Below are positions 40,051-48,708 of a stretch of 64,000 nucleotides of DNA, in pieces. Numbering within the stretch: position 1 is the stretch's first letter; each line of letters opens with the position of its first letter. Below the pieces are notes generated by a model that was not told where the DNA came from, made no database searches, and saw nothing but the letters and a program-made list of their open reading frames with translations. The position numbers were made by a program, and so were the translations under genes. This DNA comes from Siderastrea siderea (Eukaryota; Cnidaria; Anthozoa; Scleractinia; Rhizangiidae), in NCBI GenBank assembly GCA_964030785.1, contig OZ034969.1, forward strand, positions 43,620,201 to 43,684,200, in the 5' to 3' direction.

Positions 40051-40275
40051 TTAACGTCGTCGAGTGGTACCCCGTCGTCGTCGTGAGGGGTTTTTATAGC
40101 GTCGTCGTCGTGCTAAACGTTGTCTCAAATCAAACCCGGGGACTCTCATCACCTCGGCACTCAACCAACCACCACGTTGTCCTCTCCTGAGTTTCCAAAA
40201 CGGATACAGTCCACCCCATTGAGACAACCCTCGATTACTACGAATCCGTCGAGGTCGTGAATGCACGGGTTCCAT
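40051..40275 (-). CDS. 74-aa arginine-rich core-like protein
   Basis: Start at MEPVHSRPRRIR (ATG at 40273-40275). Contains WGGLYPFWKL and GQRGGWLSAEVM sites and an Arg-rich tail. Intact counterpart of 5048-5278; the copy C version has an in-frame stop. Two nucleotides separate it from the major capsid start. Confidence 0.6.
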   Translation of the reverse strand: MEPVHSRPRRIRSNRGLSQWGGLYPFWKLRRGQRGGWLSAEVMRVPGFDLRQRLARRRRYKNPSRRRRGTTRRR

Positions 40276-40277
40276 GT

Positions 40278-40604
40278 TCACACTCCCAAAATATCACGTG
40301 CACGTTTGGTTTGTTTGGGAAATAAGGCAGTGGCTACACGCACGGCGTCTTTCACGTTCTTATGACTCAACGCTTTCTTGGCTTGTTTGGTGATTTCTTT
40401 TTTAAGGACGTCTTCGGCTTTGCGTTTGATACCTCGTGTCAAACCCGTTTCCAAGCCTCTCTTGATATTACTAGGCAATTTTAAAGGATTTCGCGTCCTT
40501 ATAAGACCTTGCAACCCCCCACGCATCAGATCAGTCATCACTCCTTTGCCTTGTTGATCATACCACTCGTCGGTTCGAAATCGTGTCAAACTTCCCCCAC
40601 GCAT
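40278..40604 (-). CDS. 108-aa basic virion/core protein
   Basis: MRGGSLTRFRTDEW start with M-R-G-G-S and a second L-M-R-G-G-L site; both fit the adenain cleavage rule. Lys-rich C-terminal half (GIKRKAEDVLKKEITKQAKK). TATA (GGTATAAAAAGG, minus) near 40654-40665. Confidence 0.65.
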   Translation of the reverse strand: MRGGSLTRFRTDEWYDQQGKGVMTDLMRGGLQGLIRTRNPLKLPSNIKRGLETGLTRGIKRKAEDVLKKEITKQAKKALSHKNVKDAVRVATALFPKQTKRARDILGV

Positions 40605-40671
40605 GGTGCCTTCTTCACCAGGGATAAACGTTTTGTTTGGGCTTCATGGGACTCCCCTTTTTATACCGTCA

Positions 40672-40860
40672 TCATCGTCGTTTTTTCCGAAAAGCGGCTT
40701 CCAACCCTTTTTTAGCCCCGTAACTCGCGGCACCACTTGCGGCACCCAACGCCACAGCTTTTCCTCCAGCGATCAAGGCTGGAATGAGGGCCGCCAGGGG
40801 GAATAAACCCCCTCGTTGCCTTCTTCTTCGTCTCATTCGACGCACTCTTGTCTTGGGCAT
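40672..40860 (-). CDS. 62-aa pX-like basic virion peptide
   Basis: MPKTRVRRMRRRRRQRGG, then LFPLAALIPALIAGGKAVAL and an Ala/Gly stretch with a basic end (AAFRKKRR). Basic head, RGG site and hydrophobic tail resemble adenovirus pX/mu. A TATA-like ACATAAAAAGGGA (minus, ~40890) precedes it. Identical in C except one residue. Confidence 0.7.
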   Translation of the reverse strand: MPKTRVRRMRRRRRQRGGLFPLAALIPALIAGGKAVALGAASGAASYGAKKGLEAAFRKKRR

Positions 40861-40895
40861 CTTGTGATTGGAACACTCCCTTGGCCACTCCCTTT

Positions 40896-41945
40896 TTATG
40901 TCTTTTTGAAGTGTAACGTGACAATGGTATGACCTTCACCAAACTTGACCAAGTCTCCTCCTCTACCAATGGTTTCAGCCACTTGAACGTGAATCATTTC
41001 CACCACCTCGTTACGAAGAGACATGTATTGAATGTGCAACGGCTCAAAATACAGGTTGCCGCGTGCTTCTCGCTTGTACTGGATTTCACGTAACAAATCA
41101 GTCACGCGATTGCCCACCACCGTGCTGCCTGCCACGTCGGAGTACACGTGCAACGATCGTGTGGGTTCACCCACCACTGAACGAAACGCTACATTCAAGT
41201 TGGTGAAACGCCAACTACAACTCATGCTCAATTGTAAATAATCCGGTAAAAACGAACGCACCGTCCAAAAGACCGGTTTGCTCTGATCGTCGTTCACATC
41301 GTTCCAATCGTTGCCAGCGGGTTTTGTCATGTTGGGGATTTGATCCCCCATGAATTCTTGTTGTAAGTTGGGTCCCAACATCAATACACTGTCAATTTTA
41401 CGTAACCATCCCATCTTGAGCGCCAACTTGGTGTAGATGGTCAGGGCTGGCGTGTCGGTGCCGCAATGACAGATATTGGTGTTGTCGATGAGCAGATCCT
41501 CGCCTTCCCACTTGAACTTGACGTAGGTGTGCTTGCCTTGATCATTGGTAAACCGACCACCTTGAATGGCCATTTCCATACGTTGTTGTTCCAAGTGAGT
41601 AATGATGGCTTTCATGAAACTCACGCCATCCACCACCCAATCCAAATCTTGGACGTCATTGATGATGCTTCGCGTGGTGTCTACTCGCGAGGTCATTTCC
41701 TCGTCTTTTGCACCCGGTTTGGGATAGGTTTGGCCCCAGGATGTCCCCATGACGTATCCATTTTTCTTCACCAACTCATACAAATTGACGCGAGCATCTG
41801 GTAAGGAAATGGCACTCAACCCCACTTGCCAACCACCTCCCGTGAGCTGTAACGGTTGAGGTAAACGAATCTTGAAGGAATTAGGTTGGTTGTTGGGAAA
41901 TTCACGTCGGTTGGCATGACTGGGTAACGTCACGTAGAACGACAT
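40896..41945 (-). CDS. minor capsid (penton-like) protein 2
   Basis: 349 aa from MSFYVTLPSHANRREFPNNQ (41945), chosen over an upstream Met because it aligns with its paralogue. Paralogous to the next gene: shared SFYVTL.SHA..REF, RFTNLNVAFR / RFVNVNQTFR, DLLREIQY, RNEVVEMIH and GDLVKFGEGH. Tandem duplication of the penton-position protein; vertex or spike variants are possible (inference). Missing in copy A. Confidence 0.75.
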   Translation of the reverse strand: MSFYVTLPSHANRREFPNNQPNSFKIRLPQPLQLTGGGWQVGLSAISLPDARVNLYELVKKNGYVMGTSWGQTYPKPGAKDEEMTSRVDTTRSIINDVQDLDWVVDGVSFMKAIITHLEQQRMEMAIQGGRFTNDQGKHTYVKFKWEGEDLLIDNTNICHCGTDTPALTIYTKLALKMGWLRKIDSVLMLGPNLQQEFMGDQIPNMTKPAGNDWNDVNDDQSKPVFWTVRSFLPDYLQLSMSCSWRFTNLNVAFRSVVGEPTRSLHVYSDVAGSTVVGNRVTDLLREIQYKREARGNLYFEPLHIQYMSLRNEVVEMIHVQVAETIGRGGDLVKFGEGHTIVTLHFKKT

Positions 41946-41959
41946 GTTGTCTTTCTTCT

Positions 41960-43000
41960 TCACACCACCACTTCCCTTTTAAAGTGGAGGGTCAGGAGGG
42001 CATGTCCTTCACCAAATTTCACCAGATCCCCATTGGTTTCGGCCAACTGGGTTTCGACGATTTCCACCACTTCGTTGCGTACTGGGATATATTGAATATG
42101 TCGAGGTTCAAAGTGGGTGGTGTTTTGTGGTTGGTACTTGATTTCTCGTAAGAGATCGGTGATGCGGCCCCCTACCATACTGCTGGTCCCTACATCACAA
42201 TACACGTGCAAAGGACGCGTGGAGGGAAATTCCAACGAGGGACGAAAGGTCTGGTTCACATTCACAAACCGCCAATTACAGGCCATACTCAAGTTCACAT
42301 AATCCCCATCCACTTTCCAAAAGGTGGGCTTGTTGCTGCCATCCAGGACATCGGTCGGAATGGGAATGGAGTCCGAATGAAATTCTTGTAAGAGATTCGG
42401 ACCCAATCGATACACGCCCGTTGACACTTGTTCAATCCATCCCATTCTCAGCGCCAAGGTTCTGCCCCATTCCACGCGTGCCACTTGTCGTTTGTAATCC
42501 ACATTGGTGGTATTCAACACCAAATCCCCTTCGGAAGTCCATTCAAACGTCGGATACAATTTGACACCATTGTCCTCGGCCCATTTGTTTTTGGGTTCGG
42601 TTTGTTTGGCACGGCTTTGCTCGTAACGGTACACCAGTTGATGAAAAAAGTGCGATCCCGTCGACGAGGCCATCTCCTTTCTCATATCTCGACCGTAGAC
42701 AAAGAGTTCGCGACGTTGATGCCACCATCGATCGTTGCCTTGATCGTCTTGGGCATACACCCGTTCGTGCCATCGTACGTACAACAGAGGATGGGATTCG
42801 CCCACGCCTCCTTCTTCCGCTACCACCGGAATGGTGGGTAAGGATAAACTCACCATACCCACCATCCATCCTCGTCCCACAAATCGGATGGGTTTAGGCA
42901 ATCGGTTTCTGAAATGATGACTCTTGTTCCCAGGAAACTCTTTGGTACTCGCATGACTCATCAACGTCACGTAAAACGAAGAGTTGGGCACCAATGTCAT
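41960..43000 (-). CDS. minor capsid (penton-like) protein 1
   Basis: 346 aa, MTLVPNSSFYVTLMSHASTK start, ends TLHFKREVVV. Shares its C-terminal third with protein 2. Located between integrase and core peptides as is usual for the minor jelly-roll capsid gene of Polintons. Assignment rests on order, size and Polinton resemblance. Confidence 0.75.
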   Translation of the reverse strand: MTLVPNSSFYVTLMSHASTKEFPGNKSHHFRNRLPKPIRFVGRGWMVGMVSLSLPTIPVVAEEGGVGESHPLLYVRWHERVYAQDDQGNDRWWHQRRELFVYGRDMRKEMASSTGSHFFHQLVYRYEQSRAKQTEPKNKWAEDNGVKLYPTFEWTSEGDLVLNTTNVDYKRQVARVEWGRTLALRMGWIEQVSTGVYRLGPNLLQEFHSDSIPIPTDVLDGSNKPTFWKVDGDYVNLSMACNWRFVNVNQTFRPSLEFPSTRPLHVYCDVGTSSMVGGRITDLLREIKYQPQNTTHFEPRHIQYIPVRNEVVEIVETQLAETNGDLVKFGEGHALLTLHFKREVVV

Positions 43001-43004
43001 TGTT

Positions 43005-44180
43005 TTAGCGGCGTCGTCGTCGTTTGCGGGGTCGAAGGGATGTCACGTCTCCACGAGCAATCCAACTATTGTACTTGTCGGGCCACCCTTTCCACTTGAC
43101 CAACCAACGACCTTTTTGTCGCTTAAGTACCTTCTCGATCCGAAACACCTCGGACACATGGACTTTTTGTAAATCCTCTTCATAAAACGTACCTTGGACG
43201 GGGGTCTCATCCCATTCGCGAATCTTATACGTGGGGACAGGGCCCGGCACCACACGATGCACCACAAACACTTCTTCGGTCCAACCGGGTAAATACCCTT
43301 TTTCAAAGGTACGATGAATCGTATTGAGACGGACATGATCCCCCACCTTCAATTGGGGTTTTTTGTAGCCTTTCAATCGTTTGGCATACAATCGTTTCCA
43401 CACGGCTTCTTCGTTGTCCCACGTCACGTTTTCGGGGGGCATACCAATACTTCGATGACGGGTGGCATTATACCCCTGCACCAACTCGGGTAAGACATCG
43501 TCAAATTTCAACGTGTTGGCCGCGGTCAAATAACGGTACAACCGTTCTTTCAAGGTGCGGTTAAATCGTTCCACTACACTGGCTTTGGCATCCCCTTCGG
43601 TCGAAAAATGTTGAATGTCTTGCTCGTCGACCCATCGTTGAAAGGTCCGATTATAAAATTCTTTCCCTCGATCCGTTTGCAATCGATTCGGGTGACGTCC
43701 TCCTTGTCTCACAATCTTCTCAAAGGCTTTCACGAGGGCCACGCCGGTTTTGGTTTTCAACGGTTCGACCCACGCGTACTTGGACAAGACATCCACGACG
43801 GTCAACAAGTAGCGTATACCCCGATTATGTTTGGCCAAACGTTGCACTTCCACTAAATCCGCGGCCCATTGATCATCCAAGCCCCCTACGATCACGGGTA
43901 AGGTAGCAAAACGACGACGTCGGGGTTTATGCAAGGTGTAACCCACATCCTGTTCCAACACCCGTTGGGCTTTTTTCAAAGGGAGACCCTGGGCTTTAGC
44001 AAATCGTTGCACCCCACCTAAACTCCCCGGGGCACGAGGATCATGGTAACGGTTTAACCATTGTTGTGAGACATTGGCCTTCTTCTTCGTTGACGACACA
44101 GGGCGTTTGGTTTTCTTTAACCATGAGGACGACGAACTCCAGCGTTGGGTTCTCTTTCGAGGGGCCATACTTTTTGGCAT
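43005..44180 (-). CDS. retroviral-type integrase with C-terminal chromodomain
   Basis: 391 aa, intact. Ser/Lys-rich N-terminus, YTLHKPRRRRFATLPV, core with catalytic Asp in AADLVEVQ, Asp in LQTDRGKEF and Glu in VVERFNRTLKE, an SH3-like DNA-binding part (LKVGDHVRLNTIHRTF) and a chromodomain (RIEKVLKRQKGRWLVKWKGW). Catalyses element insertion with 6-bp duplications. The chromodomain may target methylated histone tails, as in chromoviral integrases. Overlaps the preceding gene by 64 nt. Confidence 0.95.
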   Translation of the reverse strand: MPKSMAPRKRTQRWSSSSSWLKKTKRPVSSTKKKANVSQQWLNRYHDPRAPGSLGGVQRFAKAQGLPLKKAQRVLEQDVGYTLHKPRRRRFATLPVIVGGLDDQWAADLVEVQRLAKHNRGIRYLLTVVDVLSKYAWVEPLKTKTGVALVKAFEKIVRQGGRHPNRLQTDRGKEFYNRTFQRWVDEQDIQHFSTEGDAKASVVERFNRTLKERLYRYLTAANTLKFDDVLPELVQGYNATRHRSIGMPPENVTWDNEEAVWKRLYAKRLKGYKKPQLKVGDHVRLNTIHRTFEKGYLPGWTEEVFVVHRVVPGPVPTYKIREWDETPVQGTFYEEDLQKVHVSEVFRIEKVLKRQKGRWLVKWKGWPDKYNSWIARGDVTSLRPRKRRRRR

Positions 44181-44479
44181 TCACCCCATAAGGTCGATAT
44201 GGTGGGGACCGTGTGGGGATGCTGCTTTTGAATGATTCGATACCATCGCCAGGCGTTCGGGTGAGCTTTTAACCATAAGACAAACACCACCCATCGATAT
44301 AGGTTGCGGTCCACATGGGTTTCTTCAAAGAGGTGGAGAGGATGCGTGTCCTCGGGACAAGGGGGTATGGGGATTTGGGACCAGGGTTGGTGATCATATA
44401 AGACTTGACAAAGGGCTTGATGACATTGCCATTGCCCCAGGGACAAGACAGACTCCCACGCATCACATACAGACTCCAT
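44117..44479 (-). CDS. 120-aa Polinton-associated unknown protein
   Basis: Start at MESVCDAWES (44479) because of a strong Kozak context (GTCACCATGG). Conserved QWQCHQALCQVLYDH, PPCPEDTHPLHLFEE, LYRWVVFVLWLKAHP and AWRWYRIIQK. Unusually rich in W, H, C. Family unknown. Its end overlaps the integrase start in another frame in all copies. Confidence 0.65.
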   Translation of the reverse strand: MESVCDAWESVLSLGQWQCHQALCQVLYDHQPWSQIPIPPCPEDTHPLHLFEETHVDRNLYRWVVFVLWLKAHPNAWRWYRIIQKQHPHTVPTISTLWGECQKVWPLEREPNAGVRRPHG

Positions 44480-44515
44480 GGTGACATTGATAAAAAATTT
44501 TATTCGTTCTCTCAT

Positions 44516-45373
44516 TTAAAAGAGGCCTAGACGGCCACAGCTGATGGTCTCTAGACCTTTCTGCCAGTTCTCCACACTGTCACTGTACTTAGGGGGTGGT
44601 GGAGCTGGGGCTACCATCATTTCTTGACGGTTCTTGAGATCTTGAATTTCTCGTAACAATTGTTTCTCATACTCTGTCAGGGGCCGTTCTCGTTCCACGT
44701 CCTCTTTCCTTCTGACTGGAGGACCAGGGATGTCTACTCCACGTTTGGGATATCCTTGAGCATCACGGGTGGGTGGTTCAGCTTGTTGGTCGGCTTTTTT
44801 GGGAGGGTTGTCATGAAACCAACTCCAGTACTTGGCACCCAAGGGTTGATCGGCCCATCGGAAGAAGCCACACGTTTTCTTGGAACAAGTCAGAAACAAG
44901 CGATCGGGGTTCTGAATCGAATGACTCTGTTGTAGCGTGGCGGGTTCACGGCAAAAGCATTGTAAACCACCCCACATGTCCAACACTTCTACATGAGGTT
45001 GACTATACACGGCTTTCATATACTCCAGAACTTGATCTTGTCCACAAAACAGCAAACACGGTTGCATGGGACATTTCACATACTTCCACCCCTTTTGAGA
45101 TTCTCGGGCCTCCAAACGCACCTCATGGCAAGGGCATACCATAGTGTCCACCGAACTAGGAGGAGGAGGATCTTCGACACACGTCACCATGTATTCAGAT
45201 GGGGACACCATATCATTCAATTCTTTCATCATATCTTCCACCGCAGCTCGGGTGTCTTCCACGACCTCGCAGACCACAGGATCACAGTCCACGGGCGTCA
45301 TATGTTGAATGGCCTTCTTCTTCTTTTTCCCCTCTGGGGGATGGGTTGATTTTCTCTTCCGATCGGTGGACAT
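44516..45373 (-). CDS. tandem GRF zinc-finger protein with C-terminal coiled coil
   Basis: 285 aa from MSTDRKRKS; an upstream in-frame Met lies before the TATA box and is excluded. Basic head, then CPCHEVRLEARESQKGWKY / CPMQPCLLFCG (degenerate finger) and CFCREPATLQQ / CSKKTCGFFRWAD (canonical GRF), then Pro-rich linker and DYEKQLL-type coiled coil. About 20 residues shorter than C between the head and first finger. Possible ssDNA-binding replication factor. Confidence 0.75.
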   Translation of the reverse strand: MSTDRKRKSTHPPEGKKKKKAIQHMTPVDCDPVVCEVVEDTRAAVEDMMKELNDMVSPSEYMVTCVEDPPPPSSVDTMVCPCHEVRLEARESQKGWKYVKCPMQPCLLFCGQDQVLEYMKAVYSQPHVEVLDMWGGLQCFCREPATLQQSHSIQNPDRLFLTCSKKTCGFFRWADQPLGAKYWSWFHDNPPKKADQQAEPPTRDAQGYPKRGVDIPGPPVRRKEDVERERPLTEYEKQLLREIQDLKNRQEMMVAPAPPPPKYSDSVENWQKGLETISCGRLGLF

Positions 45374-45587
45374 CGTGCTCAAGGTTGGTTTCACCCCTAC
45401 CGACCATGCCTTTTTATACCTTAGACCCTTGACTGTCATTGGTCAGCTTATCCTACCCATATAAGGACTTGTTATCTTTCCATTGGTCAGCTTGTTCAAT
45501 CCAAATAAGGACCTCTTGTCTTCCCATTGGCCCGTTGTCCCTATTTAAGACGGTCCCTTGGTCACTAGATCTTCATTCTCAAAAGCC
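45374..45587. promoter_or_regulatory. divergent promoter with two CArG and three CCAAT boxes
   Basis: CArG boxes CCATATAAGG (45457-45466) and CCAAATAAGG (45501-45510), each with a nearby CCATTGG/TCATTGG (reverse CCAAT). TATA for the GRF gene (minus, TTTTTATACC at ~45411-45420) and TATTTAAG (~45541-45548) toward SLOG. Each repeat unit is about 45-50 bp. Confidence 0.7.
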
Positions 45588-46283
45588 ATGCCCCCAGACA
45601 TTGACATGATCGGAGAACAAGATCTCGGTGCCTTGGAACTGCAAGTGGGTCATGGCCATGTGGTCTATACAGGGGGAGCCAAAGGTACGGATGCCCTCGT
45701 GGAAGAACATGCCAAACACTTTGGGATGCAACTAGAAGTCCTCGTCCCCCCGAACCATCCTCGAGCCACTTTCATCACCCCTTCTACCGTGGAAGTCCTG
45801 ATGCTGGCCAACCCCCATCTTCACCAGGCAGCGGAGAAACTAGGCAAACAAATGCCCAGTCATTTTTACACCCTGCAATTGCTGCAACGTAATTATCAAT
45901 TGGCCAAAAAAGCCAATACCATCTATGCCTTTGGCATCTTGGAACCGGATCATAAACGCGTGAAAGGAGGCACTGGTTGGACTGTGCAATTGGCTATGGA
46001 TCTAGGCAAACCCGTCTACCTGTTTGACATACCCAGTCAATCATGGTACCGCTCGGACCATTACTACCAAGTCAATGAGAATGCCGCCACCCTGGTCACT
46101 GGCAGTCAATTTGTCCCTTGGGGACCTAAAAAGCCCACCCTTCATCAAAGCAGTGCTATTGTGGGATCCCGGGATGTGGACGAGAAAACCCGAGCCGAAA
46201 TTCAAGCCTTATTCAACCGCACCTTCTGTCTACCCGAGAACATTGATCAATTACGTATGGAACTGGAAGACTTTCATTTGTAA
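45588..46283 (+). CDS. SLOG-fold (DprA/LOG/YspA-like) protein
   Basis: 231 aa, intact. After MPPDIDMIGEQDLGALELQ, the segment VVYTGGAKGTDALVEEHAKH matches the SLOG-type G-G-(A/S)-x-G-x-D turn and helix, followed by VLVPPNHPRA; a second conserved half reads TIYAFGILEP..GGTGWTVQLAMDLGKPVYLFD, typical of the closing strand where LOG/DprA/YspA proteins contact nucleotide. The C-terminal ~75 residues (QSWYRSDHYYQV, SSAIVGSRDVDEKTRAEIQA) seem family-specific. SLOG proteins bind or cleave nucleotides or nucleotide-derived signals. In this position it may modulate host nucleotide signalling or metabolism (inference). Promoter with CArG boxes; follows TATTTAAG by ~40 nt. Confidence 0.65.
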   Translation: MPPDIDMIGEQDLGALELQVGHGHVVYTGGAKGTDALVEEHAKHFGMQLEVLVPPNHPRATFITPSTVEVLMLANPHLHQAAEKLGKQMPSHFYTLQLLQRNYQLAKKANTIYAFGILEPDHKRVKGGTGWTVQLAMDLGKPVYLFDIPSQSWYRSDHYYQVNENAATLVTGSQFVPWGPKKPTLHQSSAIVGSRDVDEKTRAEIQALFNRTFCLPENIDQLRMELEDFHL

Positions 46284-46570
46284 TTTTTTAGTTTTTACTT
46301 TTGGAATTGTACATAGCCTTTTTAATTTCTTAGTTTTCCAATTGTACATAGCCATTTTTAGTTTTTATTTTTTCAAACTGTAGATAGCTTTTTGCAATTG
46401 TACATAGGAGCGCCCCACCCGGGTGGCAAAGAAGACAAACCACCCTTTGTAAAAAACATCAACTCTTTTTTTAATTAAAAATTTTAAAAACTCACATCAC
46501 TGGTTTTGCACGTTCATCATAAATATAAATGTCTCTTGACGCACAGTAGCCTTGACTCACAATAAAATGT
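46284..46570. repeat. AT-rich convergent 3' region with ~35-bp repeats
   Basis: Three or four units of TTTTTAGTTTTTA...AATTGTACATAGC separate SLOG (plus) from the helical gene (minus). The same arrangement is found at 55671-56003 in copy C, so it is a conserved element feature, probably holding both polyadenylation sites. Confidence 0.6.
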
Positions 46571-47113
46571 TCAAAGAAACAAAACACGTCGCACTTGGTT
46601 CAGTCTCACTTCCCTCTGCCTCCTCTCCCGCTCCTCCTCCCGCCGCTGCTCCCTCACCCTCGCCATCTCCCCGAAATAAACTCGAATCCGTTGCCATTGG
46701 CGACCCGCATGCACACTTGGCAAATACTGCTCCAGATCATTGTCTAGTTCTCGAAAGTGTTCAAGGGACATGGGCCAGCGACATTCAAAGTTGGACCACA
46801 CCCGGTGCTGGTCCACCCACGGAATGATCTTGCGGACCAGGGTGCCCAGCAACGCTTGTACGATGTCTGGATGGGGCCGGCCCTCTCACTCCCCATTCTC
46901 CGTCCAGACCATGCAACGTAGAAATAATTCAAAAAAAGCACCCACGCGCTGACGGGTCAGGGGGCGCCACGTTTCCTGCTGTCTTTCCCTCATCACTCTG
47001 GTCTGGCGTTCCACTCCTGTTCTCTCCCGTCCCGCTCTCCTCCTTAAGCTCTCGTCACCCCCCACGTTCATCTGACTGGCTAAAGAGCCCAAAGGATTTC
47101 TCGTTTTGACCAT
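46571..47113 (-). pseudogene. helical 178-aa protein, frameshifted
   Basis: Homologue of the intact 55134-55670 protein. N-terminal frame (TRNPLGSLASQMN to VWTENGE, 47113-46886) ends at a stop; the rest (LVRKIIPWVDQHRVW to QVRRVLFL) continues in another frame. One indel near 46885 separates them. Charged coiled-coil tail (REQRREEERERRQ). Function unknown. Confidence 0.65.
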
Positions 47114-47358
47114 TTTTCCAACACAGCAAGAAACATAAGTCGCTCAGGACCGGCTCAAAGCTAAGAGTGACGTCCTGTGGCCTCGCTTGACTTATATACC
47201 CCCATTCGCGCAATGCACCATGGTCTATCTAAGGAGGGGGGAGGGGGGTCCCCCCACCTCTTCCCCTCCCACAGCATGATGGGTCTTTCTCTCATTGGCC
47301 CATTCCCTCCCACGTGACCCTTTTGTTTCTCTATAAAAAACACCCCCTTCCCCATGCC
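47114..47358. promoter_or_regulatory. divergent promoter for helical and RING-like genes
   Basis: Minus TATA (GGGTATATAAG, ~47193-47203) and plus TATA (CTCTATAAAAAACACC, ~47330-47345). The 24-bp G/C tract lies at 47234-47257, with CCAAT and CACGTG boxes as in the PolB promoter. Confidence 0.7.
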
Positions 47359-48255
47359 ATGTTACAATCCCTGGATGATCCAGGCCTCAGTTCAGAAGCC
47401 CAACAAGTGATGGCTCAACCCCAACCATGCCTGATGTGTAAGAAACCTGTCACCAAACAAACCATTTTGATGTGCTGCGAACAACCCTGTCATCTAACCT
47501 GTGCCAAACGGTGGGGAAAAGAAAGTACCAATCCTAACTGGGGTTGCTTTAGATGTGGACACGGAACTAGCATCCCAGTCCTTGAAATCCTCCATGAAGA
47601 ATGGAAAAAAGACCCCCAATTTGTGAAAGAAGTCAAACGTAACTGGTACCAGCATACTTCTCGGGGAATCACACATCACCGCTATCCTCTCTGGTATGGT
47701 ATCGGTTATCAATTGAAGTGCGGTGAACCCATATGTTTGGGAGGCGTCCAAGGGTTCTGGGGAAAACACCAACTCAGGTATTCCCCATCTCAAGAAATCC
47801 AGTTTCTTGGCCAGACCCCAAGCGAAGTCATTTCAAGCATGAAACAACTGAATCCTTTCCCCACCGCCCCGTGTGTCGTCTGTCAGGAAAGTGTCAGCAA
47901 TCAAATCATATTGATCTGCTGCCAATCCCCCTGTCATGTAGCCTGTGCTGACAACTGGAGAAAGAATCCTCATCTAATCACCAAATGTGTTTACATCCGA
48001 CAAGGCCATTCCACCACAGTCATTGAAATCCTCAATTACGATTGGAAAGAAGACCCCCAATTTGTGAAAGAAGTCAATCGTATCTGGAATGGTCATCTGT
48101 GGTATGGTATTTGTCATACAGGCACCGGAGCCGTTCAAGGATTCTGGGGAAAAATCTTCAAGAATCCGGATACAATCAGCAACATACCCCATTTTCTTGG
48201 CCACACCCCAAGCGAAGTCCTTTCACACATGAAGAACATTTTGAGTTCTCAGTAA
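47359..48255 (+). CDS. duplicated RING-like Cys-rich protein
   Basis: 298 aa from MLQSLDDPGL (start after the TATA box). Two related halves: Cys24-Cys27 (CLMC), Cys39-Cys40, Cys44-His45, Cys48, Cys63-Cys66 and His68 in the first, and CVVCQESVSNQIILICC..CHVACADNW at ~171-200 in the second. Each is followed by EWKKDPQFVKEVKRNW-like and GVQGFWGK...FLGHTPSEV motifs. The pattern C-x2-C-x11-C-C-x3-C-H-x2-C-x14-C-x2-C resembles RING/RING-variant fingers; ubiquitin ligase activity would be consistent with an early viral host-manipulating gene but is inference. The second half lacks one late Cys pair (CVYIRQGH), so it may not bind zinc fully. Confidence 0.6.
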   Translation: MLQSLDDPGLSSEAQQVMAQPQPCLMCKKPVTKQTILMCCEQPCHLTCAKRWGKESTNPNWGCFRCGHGTSIPVLEILHEEWKKDPQFVKEVKRNWYQHTSRGITHHRYPLWYGIGYQLKCGEPICLGGVQGFWGKHQLRYSPSQEIQFLGQTPSEVISSMKQLNPFPTAPCVVCQESVSNQIILICCQSPCHVACADNWRKNPHLITKCVYIRQGHSTTVIEILNYDWKEDPQFVKEVNRIWNGHLWYGICHTGTGAVQGFWGKIFKNPDTISNIPHFLGHTPSEVLSHMKNILSSQ

Positions 48256-48285
48256 GGACACCATGTTTGTAAACAAACGTATAAC

Positions 48286-48654
48286 AATAAAACGTGATTT
48301 ATTCATTTTGTGTGGTTTTAACTCCAAGGGTTACCCCTCTTCCAAAAATTGGACTTTGGACTTGGAGCCCGCGTTTTCTCAGCGGTTTTACTTCCCCTTG
48401 AGCCCACGATCGATTTTTCCTACTCGTCAGCGGTTTCCCATTCAAAAACACGTGACTTCCGCTTTCCCTGAGCCCACGATCCTTTTTTTCCCACTGCTCA
48501 GCGGTTTCCCATTCAAAAACACGTGACTTCCGGTTGCATGAGCCCACGATCCTTTTTTCCCACTGGTCAGCGGTTTCCCATTCCACTTCCGGTGATGACG
48601 TCACTCGACCAATCAGAAGCCAGGAAATTACCCATACGGGCGTAATGTACTACT
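48286..48654. repeat. right terminal inverted repeat of copy B, full-length form
   Basis: The outer 229 bp (48426-48654) match the left end. The inner part, from AATAAAACGTGATTTATT (48286-48303), which gives a polyadenylation signal on each strand, to CAGCGGTTTTACTTCC, matches 53700-53800 of copy C. The ancestral terminal repeat was therefore about 365 bp and the left end of B is shortened. Confidence 0.85.
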
Positions 48655-48660
48655 CCTCTG
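48655..48660. repeat. right target-site duplication of copy B (CCTCTG)
   Basis: Exact repeat of 27530-27535. Confidence 0.85.
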
Positions 48661-48708
48661 ACTTACTTGCCATTTGCTTGAAAGGCTATCATACTCGTGT
48701 ATTCTTTA

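Larger units (their letters stand above)
27536..48654. mobile_element. complete Polinton/Maverick (adintovirus-like) element, copy B, 21,119 bp
   Basis: Starts AGTAGTACATTACGCCC and ends with the exact reverse complement; flanked by a perfect 6-bp duplication. Contains PolB, an early-type block, small virion genes, membrane protein, ATPase, protease, capsid proteins, integrase, GRF protein, SLOG protein and a RING-like protein. Most structural genes are open. The PolB C-terminus and the 76-aa gene are missing, the helical gene is frameshifted and the membrane gene has a premature stop, so it is unlikely to be autonomous. Confidence 0.95.
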
